NCBI GenBank assembly: GCA_011045925.1
Contig: DSBS01000026.1
Location: forward strand, 1 to 14,280
From: Candidatus Woesearchaeota archaeon
Lineage (GTDB): Archaea; Nanobdellota; Nanobdellia; Woesearchaeales; JASKKU01
Length of the DNA: 14,280 bases
Direction of reading: 5' to 3'
The position numbers and the translations under genes were made by a program. This document shows, one piece after another, positions 1-7,009 of this stretch. The stretch's first letter is position 1. The number at the start of each line of letters is the position of its first letter. The notes below the pieces were generated by a model. The model saw only the letters and a list, made by a program, of their open reading frames with translations. It did no database searches and was not told the origin of the DNA.

Positions 1-1488
1 TCACCTCTCCCTCGCCATTGCAAGAACCTTCTTGACATCCACAAGCTTAAGCTTAATCCCCCCAAGCAGGTAAACAGCGCAAGCCAGCCCTCCAATAACA
101 ACAGCCTTAACCACATAATGCCCCGGCATCACTGCCTTCACGCCAAAAGCAAGCACAAGCACCCCCAGGGAAAGAAACACAGTCTTCAGGATATAAAAAA
201 AGTCAATCGAAAAAGGCACCTCTTTATTCACAATAAAGTAAGTAGACCCCAAGAGAAACAAGGTAGTCACCAGTGTCCCCACAGCAACCCCGACAATCCC
301 AAGCACCCTCACAAGCAGGATGCTCAGCACAATATTCAGCAAAGCAGCAAAGTAAAGGTACTTGGTTCTTTCCTTAACCCTTCCGAAAGCAGCGCTGAAA
401 GCAAAGTTAATAGAGAAAAACACATAAAACACTTTCGCAGCAAGCAGCACCAGCAAAGCCCCCTGCGAGGCAACAAACCCCTGCCCGAAGATTACCAGAA
501 GCACCTCCCTGGAAAAAACACTCGCAAGCAGAAAAAACGGCACAGCCACAAAAAAGCCCAATGAGTAAGTCAGCTCAAGAATAGCCTTAATCTCCTTTTT
601 CCTGCCCTCTGAAAAAAGCTTAGACCCAAGCGGGAAAAGCAGCGCAGCAATAGGTAGTGCAAGCCCGGCCAGAACCTTAGAGATAGAGCTCGCAGCGCTG
701 TAAAGCCCCGCGTTCTCAAGCGTGGAAAAGTAAGTTATAACCTGCAGGTCAGAATAGCTCAGCACATACATAGCCCCTGTCCCAAGCGCAACAAACACAG
801 AATACTTCAACAGCTTCTTAAACAGCCTGAAGTCAGCCTCAGCCTTCACACGCGAAATCTCCCTAATCTTGCTCCTTGAAACAAAGATTGAAAGAATAAA
901 GACAATAAAAATCCCCATCCCCCAGAACAGCATCGTTCCCTCAGCGCTCAGCCTGCCGGTAAGCCACAAAGCCACCACCCCGGCCGCGACCACAGCAAGG
1001 TTAAACACCTCAAACATCTTGTTATAAAACACATTCTGGGTAACATTTACCGCAGTAACAAAAGCCCTGGACATGTTGAACAACAGGAAATAAAGCAGCC
1101 CGGCCTGCAAAGCCGCCCTAGCCATAGGGTAATGAAAGTAATTCTCAGCAAGCCAGGGCGCAAAAAAGAAAAGCACCAGCCCAATCGCAACAGCAGTAAT
1201 CGTCTGGGAAAGGAAAGCAATCCGCACAGCTCCCTTAAGCCTGCCAAACCTCTTTTTCTCATAGAATCTCACGCCGTGGTAGTTCAAAGTCTCAGTAAGC
1301 CCAAAGTCATTAAATATGCTAATCAGCCCAAAGAAGCTAAGCAGAGAGTAAACAAGCCCGAAGTCAGCCCCGGAAAGATTCCTCGCAAGAACAATCCTTA
1401 TTGCAAAGCTCACAGGAATAACAAGAAAAGAGAACAGGTAAAGAAAAAAGACATTCTTCCTAACAGTCTGCTTAAGGCTCTCACTCAT
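1..1488 (-). CDS. Polysaccharide flippase (Wzx/MOP family)
   Basis: A 495-residue, almost entirely hydrophobic protein with roughly 12-14 membrane segments, the normal size for MOP-superfamily polysaccharide transporters (Polysacc_synt). The N-terminus fits the family: a short charged stretch, a first membrane helix, then the ARNLSGADFGLVYSL region (about residues 35-49), resembling the 'lg..dfGly' signature, followed by DFGLTETLNYHG (about 61-72). Known members flip lipid-linked oligosaccharides across the cytoplasmic membrane for glycan or N-glycan assembly. STT3 lies 1.2 kb away on the same strand, so supply of its glycan donor is a reasonable inference, although the MNT-HEPN module separates them. 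The gene is complete, with its stop at the very edge of the window. The start is supported by a TATA box about 28 nt upstream, which implies a leaderless message. The exact substrate cannot be told. Confidence 0.88.
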   Translation of the reverse strand: MSESLKQTVRKNVFFLYLFSFLVIPVSFAIRIVLARNLSGADFGLVYSLLSFFGLISIFNDFGLTETLNYHGVRFYEKKRFGRLKGAVRIAFLSQTITAVAIGLVLFFFAPWLAENYFHYPMARAALQAGLLYFLLFNMSRAFVTAVNVTQNVFYNKMFEVFNLAVVAAGVVALWLTGRLSAEGTMLFWGMGIFIVFILSIFVSRSKIREISRVKAEADFRLFKKLLKYSVFVALGTGAMYVLSYSDLQVITYFSTLENAGLYSAASSISKVLAGLALPIAALLFPLGSKLFSEGRKKEIKAILELTYSLGFFVAVPFFLLASVFSREVLLVIFGQGFVASQGALLVLLAAKVFYVFFSINFAFSAAFGRVKERTKYLYFAALLNIVLSILLVRVLGIVGVAVGTLVTTLFLLGSTYFIVNKEVPFSIDFFYILKTVFLSLGVLVLAFGVKAVMPGHYVVKAVVIGGLACAVYLLGGIKLKLVDVKKVLAMARER

Positions 1489-1512
1489 TTTCCAGGAAAA
1501 ACACCCGGAAGC

Positions 1513-1520
1513 ATATAAAA
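1513..1520 (-). promoter_or_regulatory. TATA box of flippase gene
   Basis: On the minus strand the sequence reads TTTTATAT, centred about 28 nt before the ATG at 1488. This is the normal archaeal TATA-to-start distance, so the transcript probably begins at or next to the start codon. No Shine-Dalgarno sequence precedes the ATG. Confidence 0.6.
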
Positions 1521-1571
1521 GTTGTGCTTAATGAGGAGGGAAAAACCCTGCTGTTTTTATTTAGGACCAGA

Positions 1572-1609
1572 TGGTAACCAAAAAGTTTATATGGTTTTTT
1601 TTGTTACCA
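1572..1609 (+). promoter_or_regulatory. Promoter-operator: inverted repeat centred on TATA box
   Basis: Two arms, TGGTAACCAAAAA (1572-1584) and TTTTTTGTTACCA (1597-1609), are inverted complements with 12 of 13 positions matching. The dyad centre (1590.5) coincides with the TATA box TTTATATG (1586-1593), which lies about 26 nt before the ATG at 1616. A dimeric DNA-binding protein on both arms would cover the TBP/TFB site, the expected geometry for a repressed promoter. Toxin-antitoxin modules are often autoregulated and the gene product has an N-terminal helix-turn-helix, so autorepression is a natural inference. Confidence 0.65.
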
Positions 1610-1615
1610 CTTCTT

Positions 1616-2203
1616 ATGGCAGTAAAGACAGCAGGTGTAAGGCTTATTGAGCTGAACGAACCGTACAGGAAAGTTTTATTCTGGTTCTTTTCCTTTCCAA
1701 ATGCAAGAACCAGCTTAAATGAATTGTCCAGTTGCCTGAAAATTTCCAAGACCACAGCCAGAAAAGCATCTGAAAAGCTAATTTCTGAAGGCTTTCTTAT
1801 AAAGGAGATTCATGCGAAGACTTGGATAATTCAGGCCAACCAAAGGCACCGCTATAACTTTTCAGAGAAGGTCTCATTTAACCTCGCAATGGTTTACAAA
1901 GCCTATTATGAGCAAATAAGAAAGAAGATACAGGACATTGTCCCAAATCCTCAGGCCGTAATGCTTTTTGGAAGCTATAGAAAAGGAGATGACAATGAGA
2001 AAAGCGATATTGACCTTGCAGTAGAAATCCAGGAAGATAAAGAATTAAAAATTATTAACCTCTGCACTCTGGGCTCTTTAGGATACAGAAAAAACGTATT
2101 AGTAAACTTGCATATATTCTCAAGGTCAGCAGTCAATATCAACCTTTTTTCAAATATTGCAAATGGCATCCTGCTGGATGGGTTTCTGGAGGCTAGGCCA
2201 TGA
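1616..2203 (+). CDS. HTH-MNT nucleotidyltransferase (antitoxin-like)
   Basis: A 195-residue protein with an N-terminal winged-helix region (about 5-80; SLNELSSCLKISKTTARKAS resembles the HTH) and a C-terminal minimal nucleotidyltransferase domain. The catalytic signature is GSYRKGDDNEKSDIDL, with Gly119-Ser120 and the metal-binding Asp131 and Asp133. The usual third acidic residue is not evident; the later strand reads VLVNLHIF. Such proteins pair with HEPN toxins, and in the characterised MntA-HepT pair MNT AMPylates and neutralises HEPN. A frameshifted HEPN gene follows, with ATGA overlap. An in-frame ATG at 1571 would add MVTKKFIWFFLLPLL, which looks like a membrane anchor but is encoded by the promoter; the TATA box at 1586-1593 favours 1616. 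By eye, codon use is more AT-rich (TTA, TTG) than in the flanking glycosylation genes, suggesting an accessory origin. Confidence 0.85.
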   Translation: MAVKTAGVRLIELNEPYRKVLFWFFSFPNARTSLNELSSCLKISKTTARKASEKLISEGFLIKEIHAKTWIIQANQRHRYNFSEKVSFNLAMVYKAYYEQIRKKIQDIVPNPQAVMLFGSYRKGDDNEKSDIDLAVEIQEDKELKIINLCTLGSLGYRKNVLVNLHIFSRSAVNINLFSNIANGILLDGFLEARP

Positions 2204-2603
2204 GAATAAAAAGACCGGACAAAAAGAGCGCCTTAAGCCTGATTGAATCAGCAAAGAAAGATATGGCCTTCACTCTTTCTTTAGAGGTTTCAGAAGAATC
2301 TTCTTCAACTATTGTGGAAACATCTATGAGTCATTCAGGAAGCTAGGAGATGCACTGCTTATCAGCAGGGGTGCAGACTCTGAAGGCCACATTGAGCCCA
2401 TTAAAGAGCTGACCAGCCTTAATGTGCAAACAAAAAGGCCACTCTTTCTGTTAGACAACATGCGCCGCCTAAGGCATAATATCAATTATTATGGATACAT
2501 CCCTAGCCCTGCCGAAGTAAAGAATGCCGTATCCTTAGCAAATGAATTGTTTAAGCCTTTAATAAGGGAAATAGAAGCCACAATAAAGTATAAGGGGAGA
2601 TAA
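2200..2603 (+). pseudogene. HEPN-domain protein, frameshifted
   Basis: The reading frame starts at the ATG overlapping the MNT stop (ATGA) and runs 39 codons (MRIKRPDKKSALSLIESAKK..., through EESSSTIV). It then goes out of frame and would stop at the TAG at 2344-2346. A second frame from 2319 continues directly as NIYESFRKLGDALLISRG and runs 94 residues to the TAA at 2601-2603. One missing base near 2317-2318 (GTG-GA-AAC) explains the break: restoring it gives a 134-residue protein of normal HEPN length, mostly helical, and restoring an A before the G would give VRNIYESF, the usual HEPN wording. The C-terminal part has LRHNINYYGY where HEPN toxins usually carry RX4-6H; I do not see an intact RX4HXY site. 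It could be a decayed toxin or a sequencing error. Confidence 0.8.
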
Positions 2604-2629
2604 ACCTTTCCACTAACAGAAAGGTTTTT
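2602..2629. terminator. Hairpin terminator between convergent genes
   Basis: A perfect 9-bp stem, AAACCTTTC (2602-2610) with GAAAGGTTT (2619-2627), has an 8-nt loop and ends in TTTTT on the plus strand. It overlaps the HEPN stop codon and lies 15 nt beyond the STT3 stop on the other strand. It may end transcription from both sides. Confidence 0.6.
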
Positions 2630-2643
2630 CACAATAGGCACAC

Positions 2644-5562
2644 CTAACCCTCAAAATCCTCTAAAAAGCTCTCCCAGTCAATAGTCCACACAATCACCCT
2701 CTGCCCGAACACATCCCTTATGTTGCTGAACTGCTCAAAGTATTTTGTCCCATGCCCCTCAAGGAAGAACAGCCTGGTGAAAATACTGTTTCTAAGCAAA
2801 GGGTCACCTACGATTATCTGGTAGCTTCCGTCAGCACGCTCTTTAAGGGTTACAGAAAGGTCAAGCACAGGGGAGTCATATTCCTTCACATAAGAGTTGC
2901 CGTCCTCATCATAATACATGAAAGAGTGCGGCCTGCTCCTGTTTTCCATCTGGTTTACATAAGCCTCCATTGAAGCAAGGTTGATAAACACCTTTACCCC
3001 CTGTGTAGCTGAAAACATTCTCGTGCACTCCAAAGTATCGTTGTTTTTTCTTGTGCACCCAATCTCGCTTCCAACATAAGAAGGCCAGGGAGAAACCCAT
3101 TGGTCAGCATTGTCAGTAACCCTAATCTGGTTGTAGTACCTATTTGCAAGCTCATCGCTCAGGTTAAAGTAATCCATTAGTATCTCAAGAGCTTCATCCT
3201 CGCTCAAAAACCTAATCCTGTTGTACATCGTTGATCTTGTGAAGTTCCAGGTGCCAAAGTGCCCCCAAACCCCTGATTTGCCAACCATGTCTTCAGATGT
3301 AATAAAGAACGACTGAGGCGGAGTGCAGTGTGAATACTGAAGAATCTGTTCAGCAGCATCCTCACTAACATGATTAAGCAGATGCTGCCTTGCATCCTCC
3401 CTTGGCATCATAATAATGTCCTTAACAATCCTTATTGCAGCAGAGTCTGTGAGGTTCTCCTCAAGGATATAAAACGCCTCGTTAGAGCCACAGTTAAGCA
3501 TCCTCTGTATTGCAAGAGCTTCAGTCTCATCATCAGTCTGCAGGATTCTTCCAGCCCAGTGAGCCATCGGCGTATTCTGGCTGGCTCCGTCAAAAGTAAC
3601 CTGCCTTCTTGCTATTGCCTTAAACCAGTGACCGAAGTCCCACCAGGACGTAATAATTGCATCCTCATCAGCTTTTTCGTTAATCTCTGCTAATGTGTTG
3701 TACCAGCCGTCATTCATCATAGGAAACTGCCTTGATGAAAGCCTGTAAGCATTCGAGTACATAGAGTCTGCCCCAAAGAAAAGCACGACCACAAACAAGG
3801 CGACAAGAATCAGCTTTGTAATGCTTGACTTAACCTGAAAGTTTTTCTCCAGCATCCCAGCAAGGTATTTCCCGCCCAAGCCAAGTGCAACCCCGATCGC
3901 AATCGCGAAAGGAGGCACAATCATAAGCACAAACCTGATTCCCTTAAATGTAGCATACACAGTTGAAGCCATCCAGAGCGCAAGAAGCAGGGAAAATAAT
4001 GCAGTATTGCTCTTTCCCCTTCCTTTGGCAAACAGTGCAAAGCCAATTCCAATCAGGGCTATTACAAAAAGGAACTGCCCTCCCAAGTTGTCCATTATCT
4101 GGCTGAAACTTGCCTCCTTCAGCTCAGCAACAGTTGTGTAAACATTCGGCCAGATTGATGCAGTTGCAACATCCTTAATCTGCACAAAGCCTATTGTTGC
4201 TCTGATGTTGTTTATCATATTGCCAAAGTTAAAGCCTCCTGACCTTAAGCTGTATGAGCTCATCAGAAAATAAGACACAAAAAAGACTCCCAGAATCAGC
4301 AAAGTAATCTTTGCTTCCTTCCTGAAGAACTGCTTTTTGCTGGAAATGTCAATCTTCAACCCGGATGCAAAAATCTCTGAGCAAAGGTAAATCAACCCGG
4401 ACAGTATTGCAGAGAGAAAAACCAGGAATGCTACCCCTGTTACAGCCCCAGGGAAAAGCCCGCTCCAAGGAAGCATGCTCTTGTCAAAAAAGAAAACAGT
4501 AAAAAGCATTGCGAACAATAAAGTAGTGTTTGCTGCGATGAAGATGTAGCCTTTTCCTTTTTTGTTCTCTTTAAATATTGCAGTGTTGTAAAGGATTAAA
4601 GCCAGGCCAACATTTGCAGCAAGCGCACCCAGAAGCACAATCAGCGTAGGCCCAGGAGTCCATCCTGTCGAGTAAATCCAGAGGGTTGCAGCAGTAAGCA
4701 CAGAAAATACTATCGTATTCCTAGTGCTTCTGCTCCTGAAAGCCTCAATAAGCATCCAGGCAGCAATCAGGGGAAACAGAACATTAAACGCGTCAGTATC
4801 TGCAAACCCTCCTATAGTCCTTGAGATAAAAAAAGGGTGTATAGCAACAACAGCCCCTGCAAAAAACCCTCCGATGTTTCCGGCAAGCCTTTTGCCTATG
4901 AAAAAAGCAGGAATCACGCAAAGCACAGAAAGCAAAACCGGGCTGAAAAAGAAAACCTGAAGAAGCGTTACATCAGACCCCAGAAACCTTAAAAGCCTGT
5001 AAGCATTAGCATTTATAAGCTCAAGCAGGTTTGTAAACCTTTTTTGGTAGGTAGGCTTTCTCTCAATAGGCGCCCCGCCTAACATAAGGTAGTCAACATT
5101 CCTGCCGTCATCAAGCACAGTGTCTCCGGGGTGACCCAGCTCAACTATATTCCTTGTCAGCCTGAAGTAATGGTAAGGGTCAATTGCAGTCAGGTAGGTT
5201 ATATTGCCTTCATCTTCCTTAAGCCTTTCTTTCAGCTCAAGGGAATAAGCCTTAATCTCCCTGTCCAGCTCATCCTTGTTATTCTTGATAAACTGGTCAA
5301 GCTGCTCCTGGGCAAGGCTTCTCTTCTGCTGCTCAGGCAGGAGCGGGTATTGCGCATTAACCTGCTGGTAAATCTGGTTGCCTATGCTATTGTAAATGCT
5401 GTCCCTGGCCCAGTCATCAGTAATGGGCAAGTAAGCAGGCTGAGCCCTTAGGAAAACAGCCAGAAGCATCGGAATAAGAATCAGTACAACCGTCAAGAGA
5501 ATCTTTATAGCCCTGCCTTTCTTATCTTCAATCACATCATCAATATCGTCAAATACCCGCAT
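2644..5562 (-). CDS. aglB: Oligosaccharyltransferase STT3/AglB
   Basis: A 972-residue membrane enzyme that transfers a lipid-linked glycan to Asn in N-X-S/T sequons on the outer face of the membrane. One hydrophobic segment (18-38) is followed by a long hydrophilic loop and the first catalytic Asp motif (IDPYHYFRL, Asp128). The second acidic motif is ADTDAF (255-257), the TIXE-type motif of external loop 5 reads TVAE (477-480), a membrane Arg is in FKGIRF (543), and the sequon-binding WWDFG lies at 640-644. A possible DK-type motif is Asp758/Lys762. About a dozen membrane segments lie between 18 and 600, and the rest is an extracytoplasmic domain. Unusually, about 80 charged residues (45-122) precede Asp128. 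The start is supported by GAGGGG (5569-5574) six nt upstream, unlike most genes here. A flippase gene 1.2 kb downstream on the same strand may serve the same pathway. Confidence 0.95.
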   Translation of the reverse strand: MRVFDDIDDVIEDKKGRAIKILLTVVLILIPMLLAVFLRAQPAYLPITDDWARDSIYNSIGNQIYQQVNAQYPLLPEQQKRSLAQEQLDQFIKNNKDELDREIKAYSLELKERLKEDEGNITYLTAIDPYHYFRLTRNIVELGHPGDTVLDDGRNVDYLMLGGAPIERKPTYQKRFTNLLELINANAYRLLRFLGSDVTLLQVFFFSPVLLSVLCVIPAFFIGKRLAGNIGGFFAGAVVAIHPFFISRTIGGFADTDAFNVLFPLIAAWMLIEAFRSRSTRNTIVFSVLTAATLWIYSTGWTPGPTLIVLLGALAANVGLALILYNTAIFKENKKGKGYIFIAANTTLLFAMLFTVFFFDKSMLPWSGLFPGAVTGVAFLVFLSAILSGLIYLCSEIFASGLKIDISSKKQFFRKEAKITLLILGVFFVSYFLMSSYSLRSGGFNFGNMINNIRATIGFVQIKDVATASIWPNVYTTVAELKEASFSQIMDNLGGQFLFVIALIGIGFALFAKGRGKSNTALFSLLLALWMASTVYATFKGIRFVLMIVPPFAIAIGVALGLGGKYLAGMLEKNFQVKSSITKLILVALFVVVLFFGADSMYSNAYRLSSRQFPMMNDGWYNTLAEINEKADEDAIITSWWDFGHWFKAIARRQVTFDGASQNTPMAHWAGRILQTDDETEALAIQRMLNCGSNEAFYILEENLTDSAAIRIVKDIIMMPREDARQHLLNHVSEDAAEQILQYSHCTPPQSFFITSEDMVGKSGVWGHFGTWNFTRSTMYNRIRFLSEDEALEILMDYFNLSDELANRYYNQIRVTDNADQWVSPWPSYVGSEIGCTRKNNDTLECTRMFSATQGVKVFINLASMEAYVNQMENRSRPHSFMYYDEDGNSYVKEYDSPVLDLSVTLKERADGSYQIIVGDPLLRNSIFTRLFFLEGHGTKYFEQFSNIRDVFGQRVIVWTIDWESFLEDFEG

Positions 5563-5599
5563 TTTGAGCCCCTCGTAGACACCCAGGTTTTGGGATGTT

Positions 5600-5607
5600 A
5601 TTTAAAA
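5600..5607 (-). promoter_or_regulatory. Likely TATA box of STT3 gene
   Basis: The minus strand reads ATTTTAAATA around here, centred about 41 nt before the ATG at 5562. Transcription should start near 5577-5578 and give a leader of about 15 nt holding the Shine-Dalgarno-like GAGGGG at 5569-5574. STT3 is therefore probably translated from a short leader instead of leaderlessly. Confidence 0.45.
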
Positions 5608-5674
5608 TTTTTGTTATTTTTCAGGAATCAGCCAGAGCTTAGGCATATTCAGCACCTTCCTAGCATTATAAGAG

Positions 5675-5693
5675 TTGCGTTTGGCAATCGCAA
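5675..5693. repeat. 19-bp near-palindrome, copy 1
   Basis: TTGCGTTTGGCAATCGCAA is a 19-bp near-palindrome: arms TTGCG/CGCAA and inner TTG/CAA, one mismatched pair, and one central base. An identical copy lies 33 bp downstream; identity extends two bases to the left (21 bp in all). The spacing is about three helical turns, so bound dimers would sit on roughly the same face. It lies about 70 bp from the STT3 TATA box and directly before the ATPase promoter. Confidence 0.75.
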
Positions 5694-5707
5694 CAAAATG
5701 ACAAAAG

Positions 5708-5726
5708 TTGCGTTTGGCAATCGCAA
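5708..5726. repeat. 19-bp near-palindrome, copy 2 (operator-like)
   Basis: This copy is identical to the one at 5675-5693. It ends three bases before the TATA box of the ATPase gene and so covers the position expected for the TFB recognition element. Protein bound here should affect recruitment of the basal transcription machinery. The regulator is unknown; the ATPase itself has a winged-helix-like segment, so autoregulation is possible but unproven. Confidence 0.7.
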
Positions 5727-5728
5727 GG

Positions 5729-5736
5729 TATTTAAA
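5729..5736 (+). promoter_or_regulatory. TATA box of ATPase gene
   Basis: TATTTAAA is centred 26-27 nt before the ATG at 5759, with no Shine-Dalgarno sequence between, so the message is probably leaderless. The palindromic repeat directly upstream suggests regulated expression. Confidence 0.7.
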
Positions 5737-5758
5737 TGTGGTTGTGTTTCCTATTTAA

Positions 5759-6928
5759 ATGAAGGAGAGATTAGAGGAATTAAACCCTTGGTGGAATAGG
5801 GCATTCGAATATAAGGCGATACAAAGGCCAAAGTATTTGAATTCATTAAAAAAACAGCTGCTTAGAAAAGACGTTGCAATAATAACTGGAATACGGAGGG
5901 TTGGAAAGACTACATTGCTAAAGCAACTGATAGCTTACCTCCTTAATAAAGGAATTAATCCCAAGCATATTTTATTTGTTTCTTTAGACTTGCTTTTTTT
6001 TAAGCCCTTCACAATTCAGGATATTGTTCTAGAGTACAAAAAGATTCACAAAATTCCACATAGCCAGAAGGTATTTCTTTTTCTGGATGAAATAACATAT
6101 AAAGACAATTTCAGCCAAGAGCTGAAAAATTTATATGACCTAGGAAACTATGCTGTTTTTGCAAGCTCTTCCTCTGCAAAAGTCTTAAAGGATAAAAAAG
6201 CTTTTCTTACTGGCAGAGCAAGGTACTTTGAAGTTAAGCCTTTGGATTTTGAAGAATTTGCCTTGTTTAAGGGCAAAGATGTATCTAAAACAGACCTGCC
6301 TATCTTAAAAAGCCTGTTTGAAGAGTATATGAAGCAAGGAGGACTGCCTGAGTATGTCCTTAGCCAGGATCCAGCTTACCTCTCAGAATTATTAGAGCTG
6401 ATTATCTCAAAAGATGTTATCTCTGAGCATAACATTAAAAATAGGCAGCAGGTGTATGACCTTTTCAGGCTTCTTTGTGAAAGAGTAGGAAAGCAGGTTT
6501 CGTACAACAGGCTGTCTAAGATCTTAGGCATAGATAACGAAACCGTTTCCCGATATATATCTTATTTTCTGGACACTTTTCTGTTTAGCATGATAGAGGT
6601 AAAAGGCAAGCTGAACGAGAGAATCAAGTCAAAGAAAAAGCTTTACTGTGTAGATGTGGGCTTAAGGAATGTTGTAACAGGCTTTAGGGATATAGGCGCA
6701 ATTTATGAGAATCTCGTTTATAATTCTATAAAGGGCAAAAAGCCTTTCTTTTTATTAAAAAATGGAGTGGAAATTGATTTCTGTTTTGGCAATACTCTTA
6801 TTGAAGCAAAGTATGGCCAGGATTTAACGCCCGAGCAGAAAAAGCTGTTTTACAGCTCTGAATTTAAGCAGAAAATTGTGGCTAAAGGAGTAGGCTTTTT
6901 TCTGGATAATTCCTCTTTTTCTGAATAA
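5759..6928 (+). CDS. AAA_14/DUF4143 ATPase
   Basis: A 389-residue protein of the archaeal/bacterial ATPase family with AAA_14 and DUF4143 domains. Walker A is GIRRVGKTT (44-52) and Walker B is VFLFLDE (105-111); an SSSA stretch (137-140) and the LTGRARYFEVKPLDFEEF block (150-167) are typical of the family. A winged-helix-like segment (about 245-275, SYNRLSKILGIDNETVSRYI) follows. The C-terminus has a PD-(D/E)XK-like core, VEID (337-340) with EAK (349-351). These proteins are common in archaea in many copies, and their role is poorly known; defence, mobile-element or DNA-maintenance roles have been suggested. The gene stands alone, with its own promoter, upstream palindromes and downstream terminator, as for a transferred single-gene cassette. 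By eye, TTA/TTG/ATA-rich codons set it apart from STT3 and DUF362. Confidence 0.9.
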   Translation: MKERLEELNPWWNRAFEYKAIQRPKYLNSLKKQLLRKDVAIITGIRRVGKTTLLKQLIAYLLNKGINPKHILFVSLDLLFFKPFTIQDIVLEYKKIHKIPHSQKVFLFLDEITYKDNFSQELKNLYDLGNYAVFASSSSAKVLKDKKAFLTGRARYFEVKPLDFEEFALFKGKDVSKTDLPILKSLFEEYMKQGGLPEYVLSQDPAYLSELLELIISKDVISEHNIKNRQQVYDLFRLLCERVGKQVSYNRLSKILGIDNETVSRYISYFLDTFLFSMIEVKGKLNERIKSKKKLYCVDVGLRNVVTGFRDIGAIYENLVYNSIKGKKPFFLLKNGVEIDFCFGNTLIEAKYGQDLTPEQKKLFYSSEFKQKIVAKGVGFFLDNSSFSE

Positions 6929-6931
6929 TTT

Positions 6932-6958
6932 GCTTAAGTCAATTAAGCTCTTCTTTTT
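6932..6958 (+). terminator. Hairpin plus T-rich terminator
   Basis: GCTTAA (6932-6937) pairs with TTAAGC (6943-6948) around a 5-nt loop and is followed by TCTTCTTTTT (6949-6958). It starts four bases after the ATPase stop codon and isolates that gene from the UbiA gene. Confidence 0.55.
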
Positions 6959-6980
6959 CAGCAAAAACCCGGCGAAAAAC

Positions 6981-6988
6981 ATTTAAAG
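6981..6988 (+). promoter_or_regulatory. TATA box of UbiA-family gene
   Basis: ATTTAAAG is centred about 25 nt before the ATG at 7010. No Shine-Dalgarno sequence lies between, consistent with a leaderless transcript. Confidence 0.6.
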
Positions 6989-7009
6989 CACACTTTTATC
7001 TACTGCTTA

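Noticed and set aside
1488..1500. TTTTCC-A-GGAAAA palindrome at the flippase start codon
   Set aside because: Short and low complexity; it could be an operator, but nothing else supports it.
118..1518. Plus-strand open frames opposite the flippase gene
   Set aside because: Lys/His/Pro/Gln-rich, low-complexity products typical of the complement of a hydrophobic membrane-protein gene.
1571..1615. A longer MNT protein starting at 1571, with an apparent hydrophobic leader
   Set aside because: These bases hold the TATA box and most of the inverted repeat; TATA spacing fits the ATG at 1616.
2311..2325. Programmed ribosomal frameshift in the HEPN gene
   Set aside because: No slippery heptamer or downstream structure was seen; a simple one-base loss explains the break.
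5673..5726. A tiny CRISPR array (repeat 21 bp, spacer 12 bp)
   Set aside because: There are only two units, the spacing is too short, there are no cas genes, and the position against the TATA box suits an operator.
5590..5799. A 69-codon plus-strand open frame between STT3 and the ATPase
   Set aside because: It runs across both promoters and the palindromes, has repeated residues only because of the DNA repeat, and overlaps the ATPase start.
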